The notes: generated from the sequence alone by a model not told the origin. A stretch of DNA of 64,000 nt from G032773895 sp965248935 (GCA_965248935.1 OZ252214.1:868001-932000); one strand, 5' to 3'. Counted from the stretch's first letter, positions 54,403-63,151 are shown. Numbers and translations: made by a program.

Positions 54403-55658
54403 ATTATATTCTCCAAAAATTTACTTGAAAAACGATTGGCAGACTTTTGGGTGACCCCAGCCAAAGTAAAGTGACTAATCAATGCTTTATTATCTCGTTT
54501 TGCGAAACGGAAATAGAATACATCAAATAACGACGAAAATTCTTTATACCTTCGAGCACATAAAATTGACTTAACCTGCTCGGCTGGAATTTTTACATTA
54601 GGTAACAAAGTAAATGCCTCTTCACATTTAAACTCTGTTGCATCATCCTTCCCAACTTTATTAGCAGGATATCCAGACATGCTTTTCTCTAAATACCGAT
54701 AAAACCGCCTATCGTCTAAATTTTTAGATTCAAACCAATAAAATTCGTATTCGATACTTCCAGACGTCATTTGTCTATTAATAAAAATACTATCCTGTAA
54801 CGAGCACCCTTTTGAAATTTCTATAACTGCATCGTCTTTTTTCTTGGCATCATTCAGCGTCGAGCGTCCCCAACAGGAAACAACATTGCCCACTTCACCA
54901 GGAACTTTCGCATTACCAAGGCTTTCTGCCTCCCAAGACTCATCAAGCAACCTGTCTATCAAATGTTTTTGACTCACCTCCAACTGAGAGGCAGCTCTTT
55001 CTATTAACGATTTTTCAGGTTGCTCATCAGAACTATCGAGAAGCAACTGGAGCTTTTCTGCGGGGATAAGAAAACTCATTTGGTTGCCCGCAGTAGCCAC
55101 ATTAATTCCGACCACATCCCCCTGTTCATTTAATACCGGGCCACCGCTCATACCAGAGTTAACCGAACCTGAAAAATGAATACGCTGATAAAAAGAGTGT
55201 TCCGTTAACCCATTGTAGGTTCCAGGCACCACAGTCATCCCCAAATCCATAGGGTTACCTAGGGCAAAGATCTTCGCGCCTTTGCGGGAAGATTTTTGCG
55301 CGATAAAAAGAGGGCTATCAAGCTCTACTTCACTTTTAAGAAGCGCTAGGTCGTTGATAATATCAATATCGTAAAGGCTCAATACACCTTCTGACCCATC
55401 CTCACGAAAAAACTCAATCCTGTATTTACCTGGGGAAGAAACCGCTTGAGAAACAACGTGGTAATTAGTCGCAATAGTCAAACCATCGCCAACAACAAAC
55501 CCTGAGCCTAGCGAAGATTTGCTCTGTGATTCAATTTCAACCAGCTTAATTTGCAATAACCGGCCCTGGTTTAATTGAAATATTTCCTCTGCTGACAGCC
55601 CCCAGGAAAAATTAGCCAAAGAGCACAAAAAAAATACCATCCCTACTGTTCGATTCAA
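54393..55658 (-). CDS. exported trypsin-like serine protease (S1C/HtrA-like)
   Basis: A 421-residue periplasmic protein. A signal peptide (MNRTVGMVFFLCSLANFSWG) is followed by a trypsin fold (about 30-210) with catalytic His in LTIATNYHVVSQAV, Asp in IDIINDLALLKSE and Ser in SVNSGMSGGPVLNEQGDVVGIN. No PDZ domain follows. The C-terminal half (about 225-420) is unrecognised, with four Cys (VVSCWGRST, SKGCSLQDS, FKCEEAF, ILCARRYKE), probably disulfide-linked. It heads the two-gene operon with the FHA membrane protein, an arrangement unlike that of DegP or DegS. Confidence 0.86.
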   Translation of the reverse strand: MNRTVGMVFFLCSLANFSWGLSAEEIFQLNQGRLLQIKLVEIESQSKSSLGSGFVVGDGLTIATNYHVVSQAVSSPGKYRIEFFREDGSEGVLSLYDIDIINDLALLKSEVELDSPLFIAQKSSRKGAKIFALGNPMDLGMTVVPGTYNGLTEHSFYQRIHFSGSVNSGMSGGPVLNEQGDVVGINVATAGNQMSFLIPAEKLQLLLDSSDEQPEKSLIERAASQLEVSQKHLIDRLLDESWEAESLGNAKVPGEVGNVVSCWGRSTLNDAKKKDDAVIEISKGCSLQDSIFINRQMTSGSIEYEFYWFESKNLDDRRFYRYLEKSMSGYPANKVGKDDATEFKCEEAFTLLPNVKIPAEQVKSILCARRYKEFSSLFDVFYFRFAKRDNKALISHFTLAGVTQKSANRFSSKFLENIIWQ

Positions 55659-56355
55659 GCTTACACACCTATAAATTTAAGCGACATTTATGATTTTAGT
55701 CTTATCCGCTCAGGATAATCGAGCCGACACCAATCTCCAAGAAGCTTTTTATATTTTCTTCACCCCTCAGCTCTTTGCACCCTTTATTTAATAGCACATG
55801 CATTCATCAACTAAACCACTCTCTTAATATAACTATCAAACAGCCTTGACCTGCGACTTTCTATAAAATTTTTCACTAAATTTTCACCGCTCCAAACTCC
55901 TATTGACCTAAAAAAGCACAGCGACTTTCACTAGAAGCGGTTAATACTTATTTAAGTGATGACGGCTACACCTAAGAAAGCACGAGTTTAAGTTACGAGA
56001 ATATCGCTTGGTTACGACCCCAAGCAAGCGATAAATTACGCCAAATTATGTTTTTATGCGCAAGCTTAATGGCTGAGCCTATTTCCCCTCCCGCAACCTC
56101 GCGGGAGAAGAAATAAACTCCAGCAATCATTATTTACTAAAATAGTAACAGGCCCCAACCTCCTTATAGGGTAGATTAGCCCCTAAAAAGAAACCTTACT
56201 AAAAGACCTTCCCTTAGATTATTTGTATTATTTCCCAGACATACAGACCTAACCCTACTGCACTGCCAACACAAAACAGCCATATTACGAGATACCGTTT
56301 TTACCCCAACAGACTCTATCTGTCTGGCCATATATACCGTATAATCAAAGAAGTT
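55659..56355. other. intergenic upstream of ssrA, no gene supported
   Basis: About 700 nt. A hairpin CTCCCGC/GCGGGAG occurs at 56088-56107 without a T-run. The minus frame at 56176-56361 has no family resemblance. TATAAT at 56340-56345 lies 47 nt upstream of mature tmRNA. I see no tRNA or repeat copies. Confidence 0.45.
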
Positions 56356-56388
56356 GGCCAAATTATTGCTATTTATTGTAATTTGGCC
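56356..56388 (+). promoter_or_regulatory. ssrA promoter region with perfect inverted repeat
   Basis: GGCCAAATTA (56356-56365) and TAATTTGGCC (56379-56388) are exact inverted repeats. They overlap a possible promoter, TTGGCC (56354-56359)-17 nt-TGTAAT (56377-56382), which would start transcription 2-3 nt before mature tmRNA. The repeat could be an operator or a processing hairpin. Confidence 0.4.
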
Positions 56389-56391
56389 CCA

Positions 56392-56748
56392 GGGGGCGAT
56401 TAGGATTCGACGCCGGTATCAAAATCTAAGGTGCATGTCGTGATGGCAGCTAATCACGTTAACCCAAAGCTGTAACTAGAATAGTCGCAAACGACGATTC
56501 ATACGCTTTAGCAGCTTAAACCCTGCTTTCAGTCTTTAATAAGGTGCCAGTACCGCGCTAAAGACTGTCATACAGAACTGGATCGCTTTGAAGCCTGCCT
56601 GGGGTGGATACGCTAAACCTTTTCAGGATCGCCGATTACGTCCTGCCCGTTGGGCTGTAATTAGCTAAATTAATTAACGGAATCTAAGCATGTAGAGCCG
56701 CAGACAGAGAGCTGGCGGACGCGGGTTCAAATCCCGCCGCCTCCACCA
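56392..56748 (+). ncRNA. ssrA: transfer-messenger RNA (tmRNA)
   Basis: A 357-nt one-piece tmRNA that rescues stalled ribosomes. The 5' GGGGGCGATTAGGATTCGACGCCGG pairs with the 3' CGCCTCCACCA to form the alanine-like acceptor stem. The T arm is GCGGGTTCAAATCCCGC (56721-56737) and the CCA end is encoded (56746-56748). The resume frame at 56487 encodes the tag ANDDSYALAA then TAA, one residue from the Pseudomonas tag ANDDNYALAA. The GC-paired pseudoknot regions lie between the tag and the T arm. Its 3' end is a common integration site, and the defence genes begin 670 nt downstream. Confidence 0.97.
56487..56519 (+). other. tmRNA proteolysis-tag reading frame
   Basis: GCA-AAC-GAC-GAT-TCA-TAC, then GCT-TTA-GCA-GCT and TAA: ANDDSYALAA, whose LAA end is read by ClpXP/ClpAP. 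Confidence 0.95.
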
Positions 56749-57420
56749 ATCACCTTTATCGAAATTTTTCTTTAAAAAAAACACCCCCTCTGGAGCCCGC
56801 ACCACGCGGGCCTCAGAGTTTTTCAACAATTTTCTTTTCTCAAAAAGCGCTGTACAAAACTCACCCAACCCTTGATTTGACCCAAAAAATGATACACCGC
56901 GTCATTTTTTGTACAGCTCACGTCCGCCGCTAAATATTTTTATTTCCCTTAAAATCAACGACTTACAGATACACCGAAAAAAGTGGTTCATTTAATACCT
57001 TTTGGTTACCAAGCGGGATTTGAAAAAATACATAATTAGTCACTCGCACGGCCTAGTCGGCCAAAATAGGTTGGTTTAATCTTTATTTAAAGTTTTTCGG
57101 GAATCTGTTCGAGGAAATAGAGAATGGTTAATCCGTCATATTTGCAGAAATCAAATACTGAGAGTGAGCTTAGTACCTTGTTAGTGTACCCACCTGAACG
57201 CTTACATCTCCCAAAGCAGCATAACTAACAGCAGCAATCACAAATCATGCAATAAACGCGAACACCCTCTATCGAAACCAAAACAACGACATACTAACCA
57301 GAATTTTAGATTTTTTGTTGTTAACCCCATTTTCCGGGTTTTTTGGGAATCATTTATCTTGACCTGTTAAGGGCGAACAATTACGCTGCGAGAACATAAT
57401 TTTAGCATTATGATGAAGCA
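56749..57420. other. intergenic between ssrA and the defence operon
   Basis: About 670 nt with no integrase or other gene found. GCGGGATTTGAA at 57013-57024 is an exact inverted copy of the tmRNA T-arm segment 56726-56737. TTGACC at 57359 is a possible -35 of the operon with only a weak -10. No clear terminator follows ssrA. Confidence 0.5.
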
Positions 57421-58473
57421 ATGATTGGAATTGACTTATTCTCTGGCGCCGGAGGCATGTCTTTAGGCGCACTTCAAGCAGGCATTGATGTCCAACAAGT
57501 TGTTGAGGCAGATAAATACGCTGCAACCACTTATCTCGCCAACCATATCCCAAAATATGGAATGTTTAACGACGATATAAGACGTTTTCGCGTAACGAAA
57601 ATCGACAATAGAGACAACGAAGGTTTAGTCGTCTTCGGCGGACCACCATGCCAGGGATTCTCGACTTCCAACCAACGCACCCGGTCTGTAAGCAACGAAA
57701 AAAATTGGCTTTTCGAAGAGTATGTGCGAGTCGTTCAAGATTATCGACCCGAGTGGTTTGTATTTGAAAACGTAAGGGGAATTTTGGAAACAGAAGGGGG
57801 AATATTTGTCGAACAAATCATCGAATGCTTTAATAAAATGGGATACACAACTTCAACGCAATTACTACACGCAACAGACTTCGGCGTCCCCCAAAAAAGA
57901 GCCCGTTTTTTTATTGTTGGTTCGCTTCACGGAACTGCTTTCGAATTTCCAACGCCGACTCACAAAAAAGTGGTAACAGTCGCCAATGCAATGATAGATA
58001 TGCCAAGACTGCAAAATGGTGCGTCAGAGTGCTATCTAAACTACGCGAAACCTGCTACAAACCGCTACGTCAGGAGCTTAAGGGGCAAACTAAAAGGCTG
58101 TCATAATCACCTTGTTACGAGAAACAGTGACCTCGTCGTTAAACGATACCTCCATATACCTCAAGGGGGGAACTGGGAGGATATTCCAGATCGATTAATG
58201 GGAAACTATGCAGATAAGCTTCGCTGTCATACTGGAATATACCGTCGTCTTAAGTCAAATGAACCGTCAGTAGTCATTGGAAACTATAGGAAAAACATGC
58301 TAGTCCACCCAACAGAACATCGAGGCCTGTCCGTTAGAGAAGCCGCCCGCCTCCAATCATTTCCTGATCAATTCGTCTTTAAAGGTAGTATTGGATTTCA
58401 ACAGCAACAGGTTGGGAATGCAGTTCCCCCTCTTTTATCCAACGCCATCTTCAGGAAGATACTAGAATACTAA
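57421..58473 (+). CDS. DNA (cytosine-5)-methyltransferase
   Basis: A 350-residue C5 methyltransferase transferring methyl from S-adenosylmethionine to cytosine. The ordered motifs are: I IGIDLFSGAGGMSLGALQAG, IV with catalytic Cys GGPPCQGFSTSNQRT, VI FVFENVRGILE, VIII VPQKRARFFIVG, IX RLMGNY/LSVREAARLQSFP and X QVGNAVPPLL. The target-recognition region between VIII and IX is about 130 residues, enough for one site, and its specificity cannot be read. ATG 57421 directly begins motif I, and the ribosome site (GATGAAG) is weak. It is the first gene of a four-gene operon; the next starts 11 nt later. No partner endonuclease with a known fold lies in the operon. Confidence 0.93.
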   Translation: MIGIDLFSGAGGMSLGALQAGIDVQQVVEADKYAATTYLANHIPKYGMFNDDIRRFRVTKIDNRDNEGLVVFGGPPCQGFSTSNQRTRSVSNEKNWLFEEYVRVVQDYRPEWFVFENVRGILETEGGIFVEQIIECFNKMGYTTSTQLLHATDFGVPQKRARFFIVGSLHGTAFEFPTPTHKKVVTVANAMIDMPRLQNGASECYLNYAKPATNRYVRSLRGKLKGCHNHLVTRNSDLVVKRYLHIPQGGNWEDIPDRLMGNYADKLRCHTGIYRRLKSNEPSVVIGNYRKNMLVHPTEHRGLSVREAARLQSFPDQFVFKGSIGFQQQQVGNAVPPLLSNAIFRKILEY

Positions 58474-58484
58474 GAGAGTTTGGG

Positions 58485-59555
58485 ATGACTAATATTAGCA
58501 CTGATTTATTACCGCTAGAACAATTGCTAAAGAATGCCGAGAACGATGGTGAAAAGTTTCCAAGCGGAAGGAAGGACTATTTCAAAAGGTATGAGTTGAT
58601 TAAAGTCCATGTCGACAAAGAGTATTACAAATGGATAGGTGCAGGAACTTCGGCTGAAGACCAGGGGATCTATACTGACCATAGTATAGATCACTTTAAC
58701 TCTGTCATAAGGTATGCAGGAAAGTTGCTTGGATCAGACCTAGAAGACTTTTATGATGCATGTAAGCTAACGCCTTACGAAACTTATATCACCCTTGTCT
58801 CGATCTTATTACACGATGCAGGAAATATAGAAGGGCGAAAAAATCACGAAAAAAAGACGTTCCAACTTTTCAAGAAAATGGGCAGTGCAGTCTGTCCAGA
58901 TGTTTTTGAGGCAAAACCTATTGCAAACATTGCAGAAGCTCACGGAGGCAAAAGAAAAACTGAGTCAGGACAGCAGACAAAAGACACAATAGCCCCCCTA
59001 TTCATAGAAGCCTCCTACGAGGGCATTAGCTATCGAGCACGCCTCATTGCTGCAATTGTACGATTTGCGGATGAGATTTGTGAAAGCCGTAATAGAGCAG
59101 CAAGATTCCTATTGAGTAGCAACAAATTGCCCAAAAAGAGCGAGGTATTTCATGCGTATGCAGATAGTATCTCTTCAGTCGAAGTCGACACAAAAACTTT
59201 CGACATCAGCATAAAATATGAAATAACAAAAAGCTCAATCGTAAAAAAATATGGGAAACAGGGAAAAAGAAGGTCCTCGAGCATATATCTAATAGACGAA
59301 ATATATGAGCGTCTTGAAAAGATGTTTTGCGAGCTCACATACTGCAAACGCTTTATGTCAGAAACCGTAAAGACCAGTCTAATTAGCGCTAACATCATAA
59401 TATATGATGATGAAATGAACTTGCTAGATAGCCACGCTATTAGACTTGAAGAAACAGGGTACCCTCATGAGGCTATCTCGATAAAAGAAGAGCAGAACGG
59501 ATGGAGCGGCAAAGAACTGCATAAAAAATACACTGCCTGCACGGAGGATCAGTAG
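58485..59555 (+). CDS. HD-domain (HD-CE type) protein of a defence-like operon
   Basis: A 356-residue cytosolic protein. The HD metal-site pattern is visible in order: YTDHSIDHFNSVIRYAGKLL (first His), VSILLHDAGNIEGRKNHEKKT (HD pair), NIAEAHGGKRKT (His) and LIAAIVRFADEICESRNRAARF (final Asp). The domain fills about residues 60-215. The C-terminal third (AYADSISSVEVDTKTFDISIKYEI...LEKMFCELTYCKRFM) is the beta plus helix block also seen after HD-CE domains, which occur beside ATPases in conflict systems. The likely activity is a phosphohydrolase or nuclease on a nucleotide or nucleic acid; the substrate is unknown. Its stop TAG directly abuts the ATG of the ATPase, so translation is coupled. 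Confidence 0.85.
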   Translation: MTNISTDLLPLEQLLKNAENDGEKFPSGRKDYFKRYELIKVHVDKEYYKWIGAGTSAEDQGIYTDHSIDHFNSVIRYAGKLLGSDLEDFYDACKLTPYETYITLVSILLHDAGNIEGRKNHEKKTFQLFKKMGSAVCPDVFEAKPIANIAEAHGGKRKTESGQQTKDTIAPLFIEASYEGISYRARLIAAIVRFADEICESRNRAARFLLSSNKLPKKSEVFHAYADSISSVEVDTKTFDISIKYEITKSSIVKKYGKQGKRRSSSIYLIDEIYERLEKMFCELTYCKRFMSETVKTSLISANIIIYDDEMNLLDSHAIRLEETGYPHEAISIKEEQNGWSGKELHKKYTACTEDQ

Positions 59556-61346
59556 ATGGAAAACCCGTTTTCAGTTAAGACTCCCGAGACACTTTCACCA
59601 AATGACATAGCATCGCTGTTTATTGACGTTTTCTCCGACTTCCCAAAACTCCTATCCCCTGAGCACACTTTCATCCATGGACCAAGAGGTAGCGGTAAAA
59701 GCATGATGCTGAGATATATGGAACCTCAAGTTCAGCTCGCGGCCCACAAAGTAGATAATGCTAATGAACTTAATTATTTCGCAATTCACATGCCCATAAG
59801 GAAAGCCAATTATAGCTTGCCAGTACTTAGCAGGCTTAAAGGATCTTCACACTCGTTACTTGCAGAACATATTTTAGTGATCAATGCAGTTATCCAGATT
59901 ATTAAATCCCTGAAATATCTTATAAAATCATCAGATAAAAATAATGAAAATGAAATTATTTCTTACACTAAATCAATACTCCAGTTAGCCCAAGATTGTG
60001 GATCAGACATAAACCCTGACATAGACTACACCCTATCGAACAATAACTTGATCGATGAAATAAAAAAAGTATGTGACAGCGAATTGCGATTCGCCAAGAA
60101 ATACCTAAATAGAATCTCGTTTGACTCTTCATCACACCCGTACAGCGGAGCTCTTTTTGGCTATGATGATTTTTTACTTCCTTTAGTGGTTGCAACCAAC
60201 GGTCTAAACTTTACCCCCACAGGACCTCTATACTTAATGCTTGATGACGCTGACAATCTTTCCATCAGCATGCAAAAAACTGTTAACAGCTGGGTCTCAT
60301 ACAGATCTACTGAAGACCTCTGCCTTAAAGTCTCAACCCAACAAAAATACAAAACATGGAGAACTACTCAAGGAATTATAATTGAGAGCCCACATGATTA
60401 CTCCGAAATTGATATTAGGGGCGTATATCTTTCGAAACAATCGAGCCACTATTTTGACAGAGTAGAAAAGATTGTTACACGTCGCTTAGAACTTGGGGGC
60501 TTCGATTGCACTTCACCCACTGACTTTTTCCCCACCAACCACCAGCAAGACTCCAGTCTAAAGGAGATAAAAGAAAAAATTAAGGACGAGTGGAAGGGAG
60601 GAAAAGGAGTATCAAGCAGGGAGTCTGATGATGTCACTAGATACACGGTATCGGTTTATATGCAGGAACTTGCAAAAAAGAAAAAGAAAAATACCTTTAG
60701 CTACGCAGGCTTTAAAAGCATGGTAAACCTTTCATCAGGCATGATTAGGAATTTTTTAGAACCTGCAGCCATAATGTATTCTAACCTATCATCTACTACA
60801 ACCGAAAAAATTGCTGACATTCCACACAAAACACAAAACGACGTCATTTATAACTGGTCTCAGGACTACATGCTTAGCGGGATGGACAAGCTTGAACAAG
60901 ACACACTTTCAGAAGACAACCTCGAAAACGAAGCTCAATACACCAAAGTTATAAGATTAAAAAATCTTATAACTTCTTTAGGCGAATGTTTCCAAGAAAA
61001 GCTTGTTTCTAATGATACAGAACGGCGATATATTTCTTTCATGCTAACAAACTCAGTAGATAATGACATAAAGTCAATTTTGGATTTGGCTATTGAGTGG
61101 GGCTACCTCCAAAAATCCACTATAGCTAGAAAAGAAGGTGTCGGGAGAAACGCGCTATACATATTAAACAGAAGACTAGCTCCATTTTTTAAGCTTGATC
61201 CGTCTGGATATGCAGCCCATTTGTCCGTTACCCCCACGATGCTTAGGCTTGCCATGGATAGCCCTAGAGCATTTGTACGAGAAAGACTAAAAGAAGACAA
61301 AAAATTAAACAGCGGCGAACTAACCAACCAAGCAATCTTGCTGTAA
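59556..61346 (+). CDS. ORC/CDC6-like AAA+ ATPase of a defence-like operon
   Basis: A 596-residue ATPase. The N-terminal AAA+ domain has Walker A FIHGPRGSGKSMMLRYM (about 43-59) and Walker B GPLYLMLDDADNLSISM (about 225). A long helical insert (about 90-190) separates them. Later segments match ORC-CDC6-like family AAA proteins: the PHDYSEIDIRGVYLS strand, SYAGFKSMVNLSSGMIRNFLEP (sensor-2/lid-like helices) and a C-terminal winged helix (DNDIKSILDLAIEWGYLQKSTI, GVGRNALYILNRRLAPFFKLD). It probably senses or loads on DNA, or acts as a STAND-like switch, and controls its operon partners. It follows the HD gene with no gap and precedes the fourth gene by 10 nt. Confidence 0.86.
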   Translation: MENPFSVKTPETLSPNDIASLFIDVFSDFPKLLSPEHTFIHGPRGSGKSMMLRYMEPQVQLAAHKVDNANELNYFAIHMPIRKANYSLPVLSRLKGSSHSLLAEHILVINAVIQIIKSLKYLIKSSDKNNENEIISYTKSILQLAQDCGSDINPDIDYTLSNNNLIDEIKKVCDSELRFAKKYLNRISFDSSSHPYSGALFGYDDFLLPLVVATNGLNFTPTGPLYLMLDDADNLSISMQKTVNSWVSYRSTEDLCLKVSTQQKYKTWRTTQGIIIESPHDYSEIDIRGVYLSKQSSHYFDRVEKIVTRRLELGGFDCTSPTDFFPTNHQQDSSLKEIKEKIKDEWKGGKGVSSRESDDVTRYTVSVYMQELAKKKKKNTFSYAGFKSMVNLSSGMIRNFLEPAAIMYSNLSSTTTEKIADIPHKTQNDVIYNWSQDYMLSGMDKLEQDTLSEDNLENEAQYTKVIRLKNLITSLGECFQEKLVSNDTERRYISFMLTNSVDNDIKSILDLAIEWGYLQKSTIARKEGVGRNALYILNRRLAPFFKLDPSGYAAHLSVTPTMLRLAMDSPRAFVRERLKEDKKLNSGELTNQAILL

Positions 61347-61356
61347 GGTAGGAAAA

Positions 61357-62301
61357 GTGACCAACCTAATTAACGTAAACGATCTCAATGACAGTATCAG
61401 TAGACCAATAGACTATTGGATTACATGCTGCAGCTTTGAAGCTAGATGCCTGACACCATTGGAATATATATCTCCAAATAAAGTTTCACACGTATTATCT
61501 TTCTATGCTGCAGAATTTTCAACACAAACCAAAGAAAACAGAACGAAGTTTTCCAGCCATTATGCTGACAATGTTACATTCTCAAAATTTGAGCACTCGC
61601 TACCTACCTCACTGGCAGATGCACTAGTCAATTTTTTTAATAGCGAAGAAAAAATGCAAGGGAAGAGCGTATACATTGACATTTCAACCTTCCCCAGAGA
61701 GTCCTTACTAATTATATTGAAATTTTTTCATATTTATAGAGAAAATTTTCACAAGATAAATTTCGTTTATAGAGCGGCAAATGCGGAAAACAACCTAAGC
61801 AAAGTAATTGTTGACATTCGGTCAATACTAGGTTTTATGGGGGATAACGACCCTAACAAACCATTACATCTTATCGTATTGTCCGGATTCGAATTTGAAA
61901 GAGCCAAAAACATTATTGATAGCTTAGAGCCGAACGTAATATCAATAGGATACGGCTCTATTAGTGAATCCACATCAAAAGTAAGTCACCAACGAAACTG
62001 TGACTTCACAAAAAAACTCAGAGCATATTACTCAGATGAAAACATTCAAGTATTTGATCACTCTCTAGTAAACCCTGAAAACACAAAAATCAAAATTTTG
62101 AACATCGTTAATGAATATAGCGAATACAACACGACAATTGTACCACTAAACAATAAGCTATCGACCTTGGGTGCAGGATTAGCTGCTCTTGAACAGCCGT
62201 CGACTCAGCTCTTTTACTCTCAAATGGCAGAGTACAATATTAAATATTCTACACCTCTAGATGACTTTTATGTTTACAACTTTTGGAACTCACCGATTTA
62301 A
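61357..62301 (+). CDS. unrecognised fourth protein of the defence-like operon
   Basis: A 314-residue cytosolic protein, not recognised. It looks like two Rossmann-type alpha/beta halves. The first has YWITCCSFEARCLTPLEYI, VSHVLSFYAAEF, and SVYIDISTFPRESLLIILKFF (strand-acidic-loop-helix). The second has LHLIVLSGFEFERAKNIIDSL, VISIGYGS and TTIVPLNNKLSTLGAGLAALEQPST, ending in a Trp-containing tail. The conserved-looking DIST, GFEFER and NNKLSTLGAG strings may form a nucleotide pocket, so a sensor or effector role is possible. The GTG start at 61357 has AGGTAGGA 6 nt upstream. Coupling to the ATPase (10-nt gap) implies joint function. Alternatives include a CARF-like sensor or an inactive nuclease. 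Confidence 0.78.
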   Translation: MTNLINVNDLNDSISRPIDYWITCCSFEARCLTPLEYISPNKVSHVLSFYAAEFSTQTKENRTKFSSHYADNVTFSKFEHSLPTSLADALVNFFNSEEKMQGKSVYIDISTFPRESLLIILKFFHIYRENFHKINFVYRAANAENNLSKVIVDIRSILGFMGDNDPNKPLHLIVLSGFEFERAKNIIDSLEPNVISIGYGSISESTSKVSHQRNCDFTKKLRAYYSDENIQVFDHSLVNPENTKIKILNIVNEYSEYNTTIVPLNNKLSTLGAGLAALEQPSTQLFYSQMAEYNIKYSTPLDDFYVYNFWNSPI

Positions 62302-62545
62302 TCTGGATGCTCAATTCGCCGCGATAATACTGCGTCCAACTCCTCGCTCTTGGTCATCGCAAGCAACACCTTAAATAGGTGTTCGAGATAATCAAACACG
62401 TTAATATTATTTACTTTGGCGGTTTCAACCAAACTATAGACGGGGTGCTGGCCGACTTACTTTTTGCGCTATTAGAGAACAACCAATTTTTACGTCCACC
62501 ACAAAGGGACGGATGTAAACACCATTCCAGCAGTACTCTACACAA
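62298..62545 (-). pseudogene. IS66-family transposase remnant (TnpC 3' end)
   Basis: Three minus-strand frames join into the conserved IS66 TnpC C-terminus: EYCWNGVYIRPFVV, then GRKNWLFSNSAKSKSAS, then VYSLVETAKVNNINVFDYLEHLFKVL to the stop at 62298. At least two frameshifts separate them. Only the last ~80 residues remain, and no inverted-repeat ends were found. Its stop codon overlaps the stop of the fourth operon gene on the other strand, so the defence operon or the IS was inserted or truncated exactly there. Confidence 0.8.
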
Positions 62546-63079
62546 GTAAGTTTTGAACCTGAAAATTATCCTGTCCCTAGCGAAATGCTAATTTGAACCA
62601 TTCAAACAGTTGGTTTTCCAACCAAACTTAGTTCCACTAACATACCACGCCATGAAAAATGTCGCGCTCTTAAATATAGCGGGTGCTGGTTTGCGGGAAA
62701 ACAGAAATCGCCCCTCAAATCTTATTGAGATGGAAAAAGTTTTGCCGAGGGCTCGTTGATTTACTCTACCCAACCTAAATTAGAAATTCACCAAGGGTAA
62801 CTTATCACACCTTCAGTTCAGGTCCCAAACAGGATTTTAACAAGCAACATATTCCTACGAAACACTCCCCCTACCTTTAGGTATTTAGTATCCGGTTTAC
62901 CGATCAACCACGACCAGCAACCAATCAAAAGAAAGTGAACACTACCCCAAAAAACAACCTACGTTAGTGACCGCTAACTTTTTACACCAAAATAAAGTCT
63001 AAATTGACCTAGATTAGCCTAAAATGATCCAAATTAGCCACCATCAAAGTTCATCTAGAGAACGTTTTGCTCCACCAAA
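62546..63079. other. intergenic, no gene supported
   Basis: About 530 nt after the IS66 remnant. Around 62999-63042 a degenerate pair GACCTAGATTAGCC / GATCCAAATTAGCC occurs. The remainder shows no ORF with family resemblance. Confidence 0.5.
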
Positions 63080-63126
63080 CCAATAAAAAACCCCACCCTG
63101 TCTTTTAGGGTGGGGTTTTTTATTGG
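63080..63126. terminator. strong bidirectional terminator, 20-bp perfect stem
   Basis: Positions 63080-63099 and 63107-63126 are exact reverse complements (CCAATAAAAAACCCCACCCT / AGGGTGGGGTTTTTTATTGG) with a 7-nt loop, giving A-run and T-run flanks for both strands. Confidence 0.9.
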
Positions 63127-63151
63127 TTGTTAATTAAGCATGGCAAGTTTG

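Noticed and set aside
56674..56868. Minus-strand ORF reading WWRRRDLNPRPPALC
   Set aside because: It is the antisense of the tmRNA 3' end, a well-known false gene call.
56749..57420. Integrase or tRNA-type attachment genes after ssrA
   Set aside because: No tyrosine recombinase frame could be found between ssrA and the methyltransferase.
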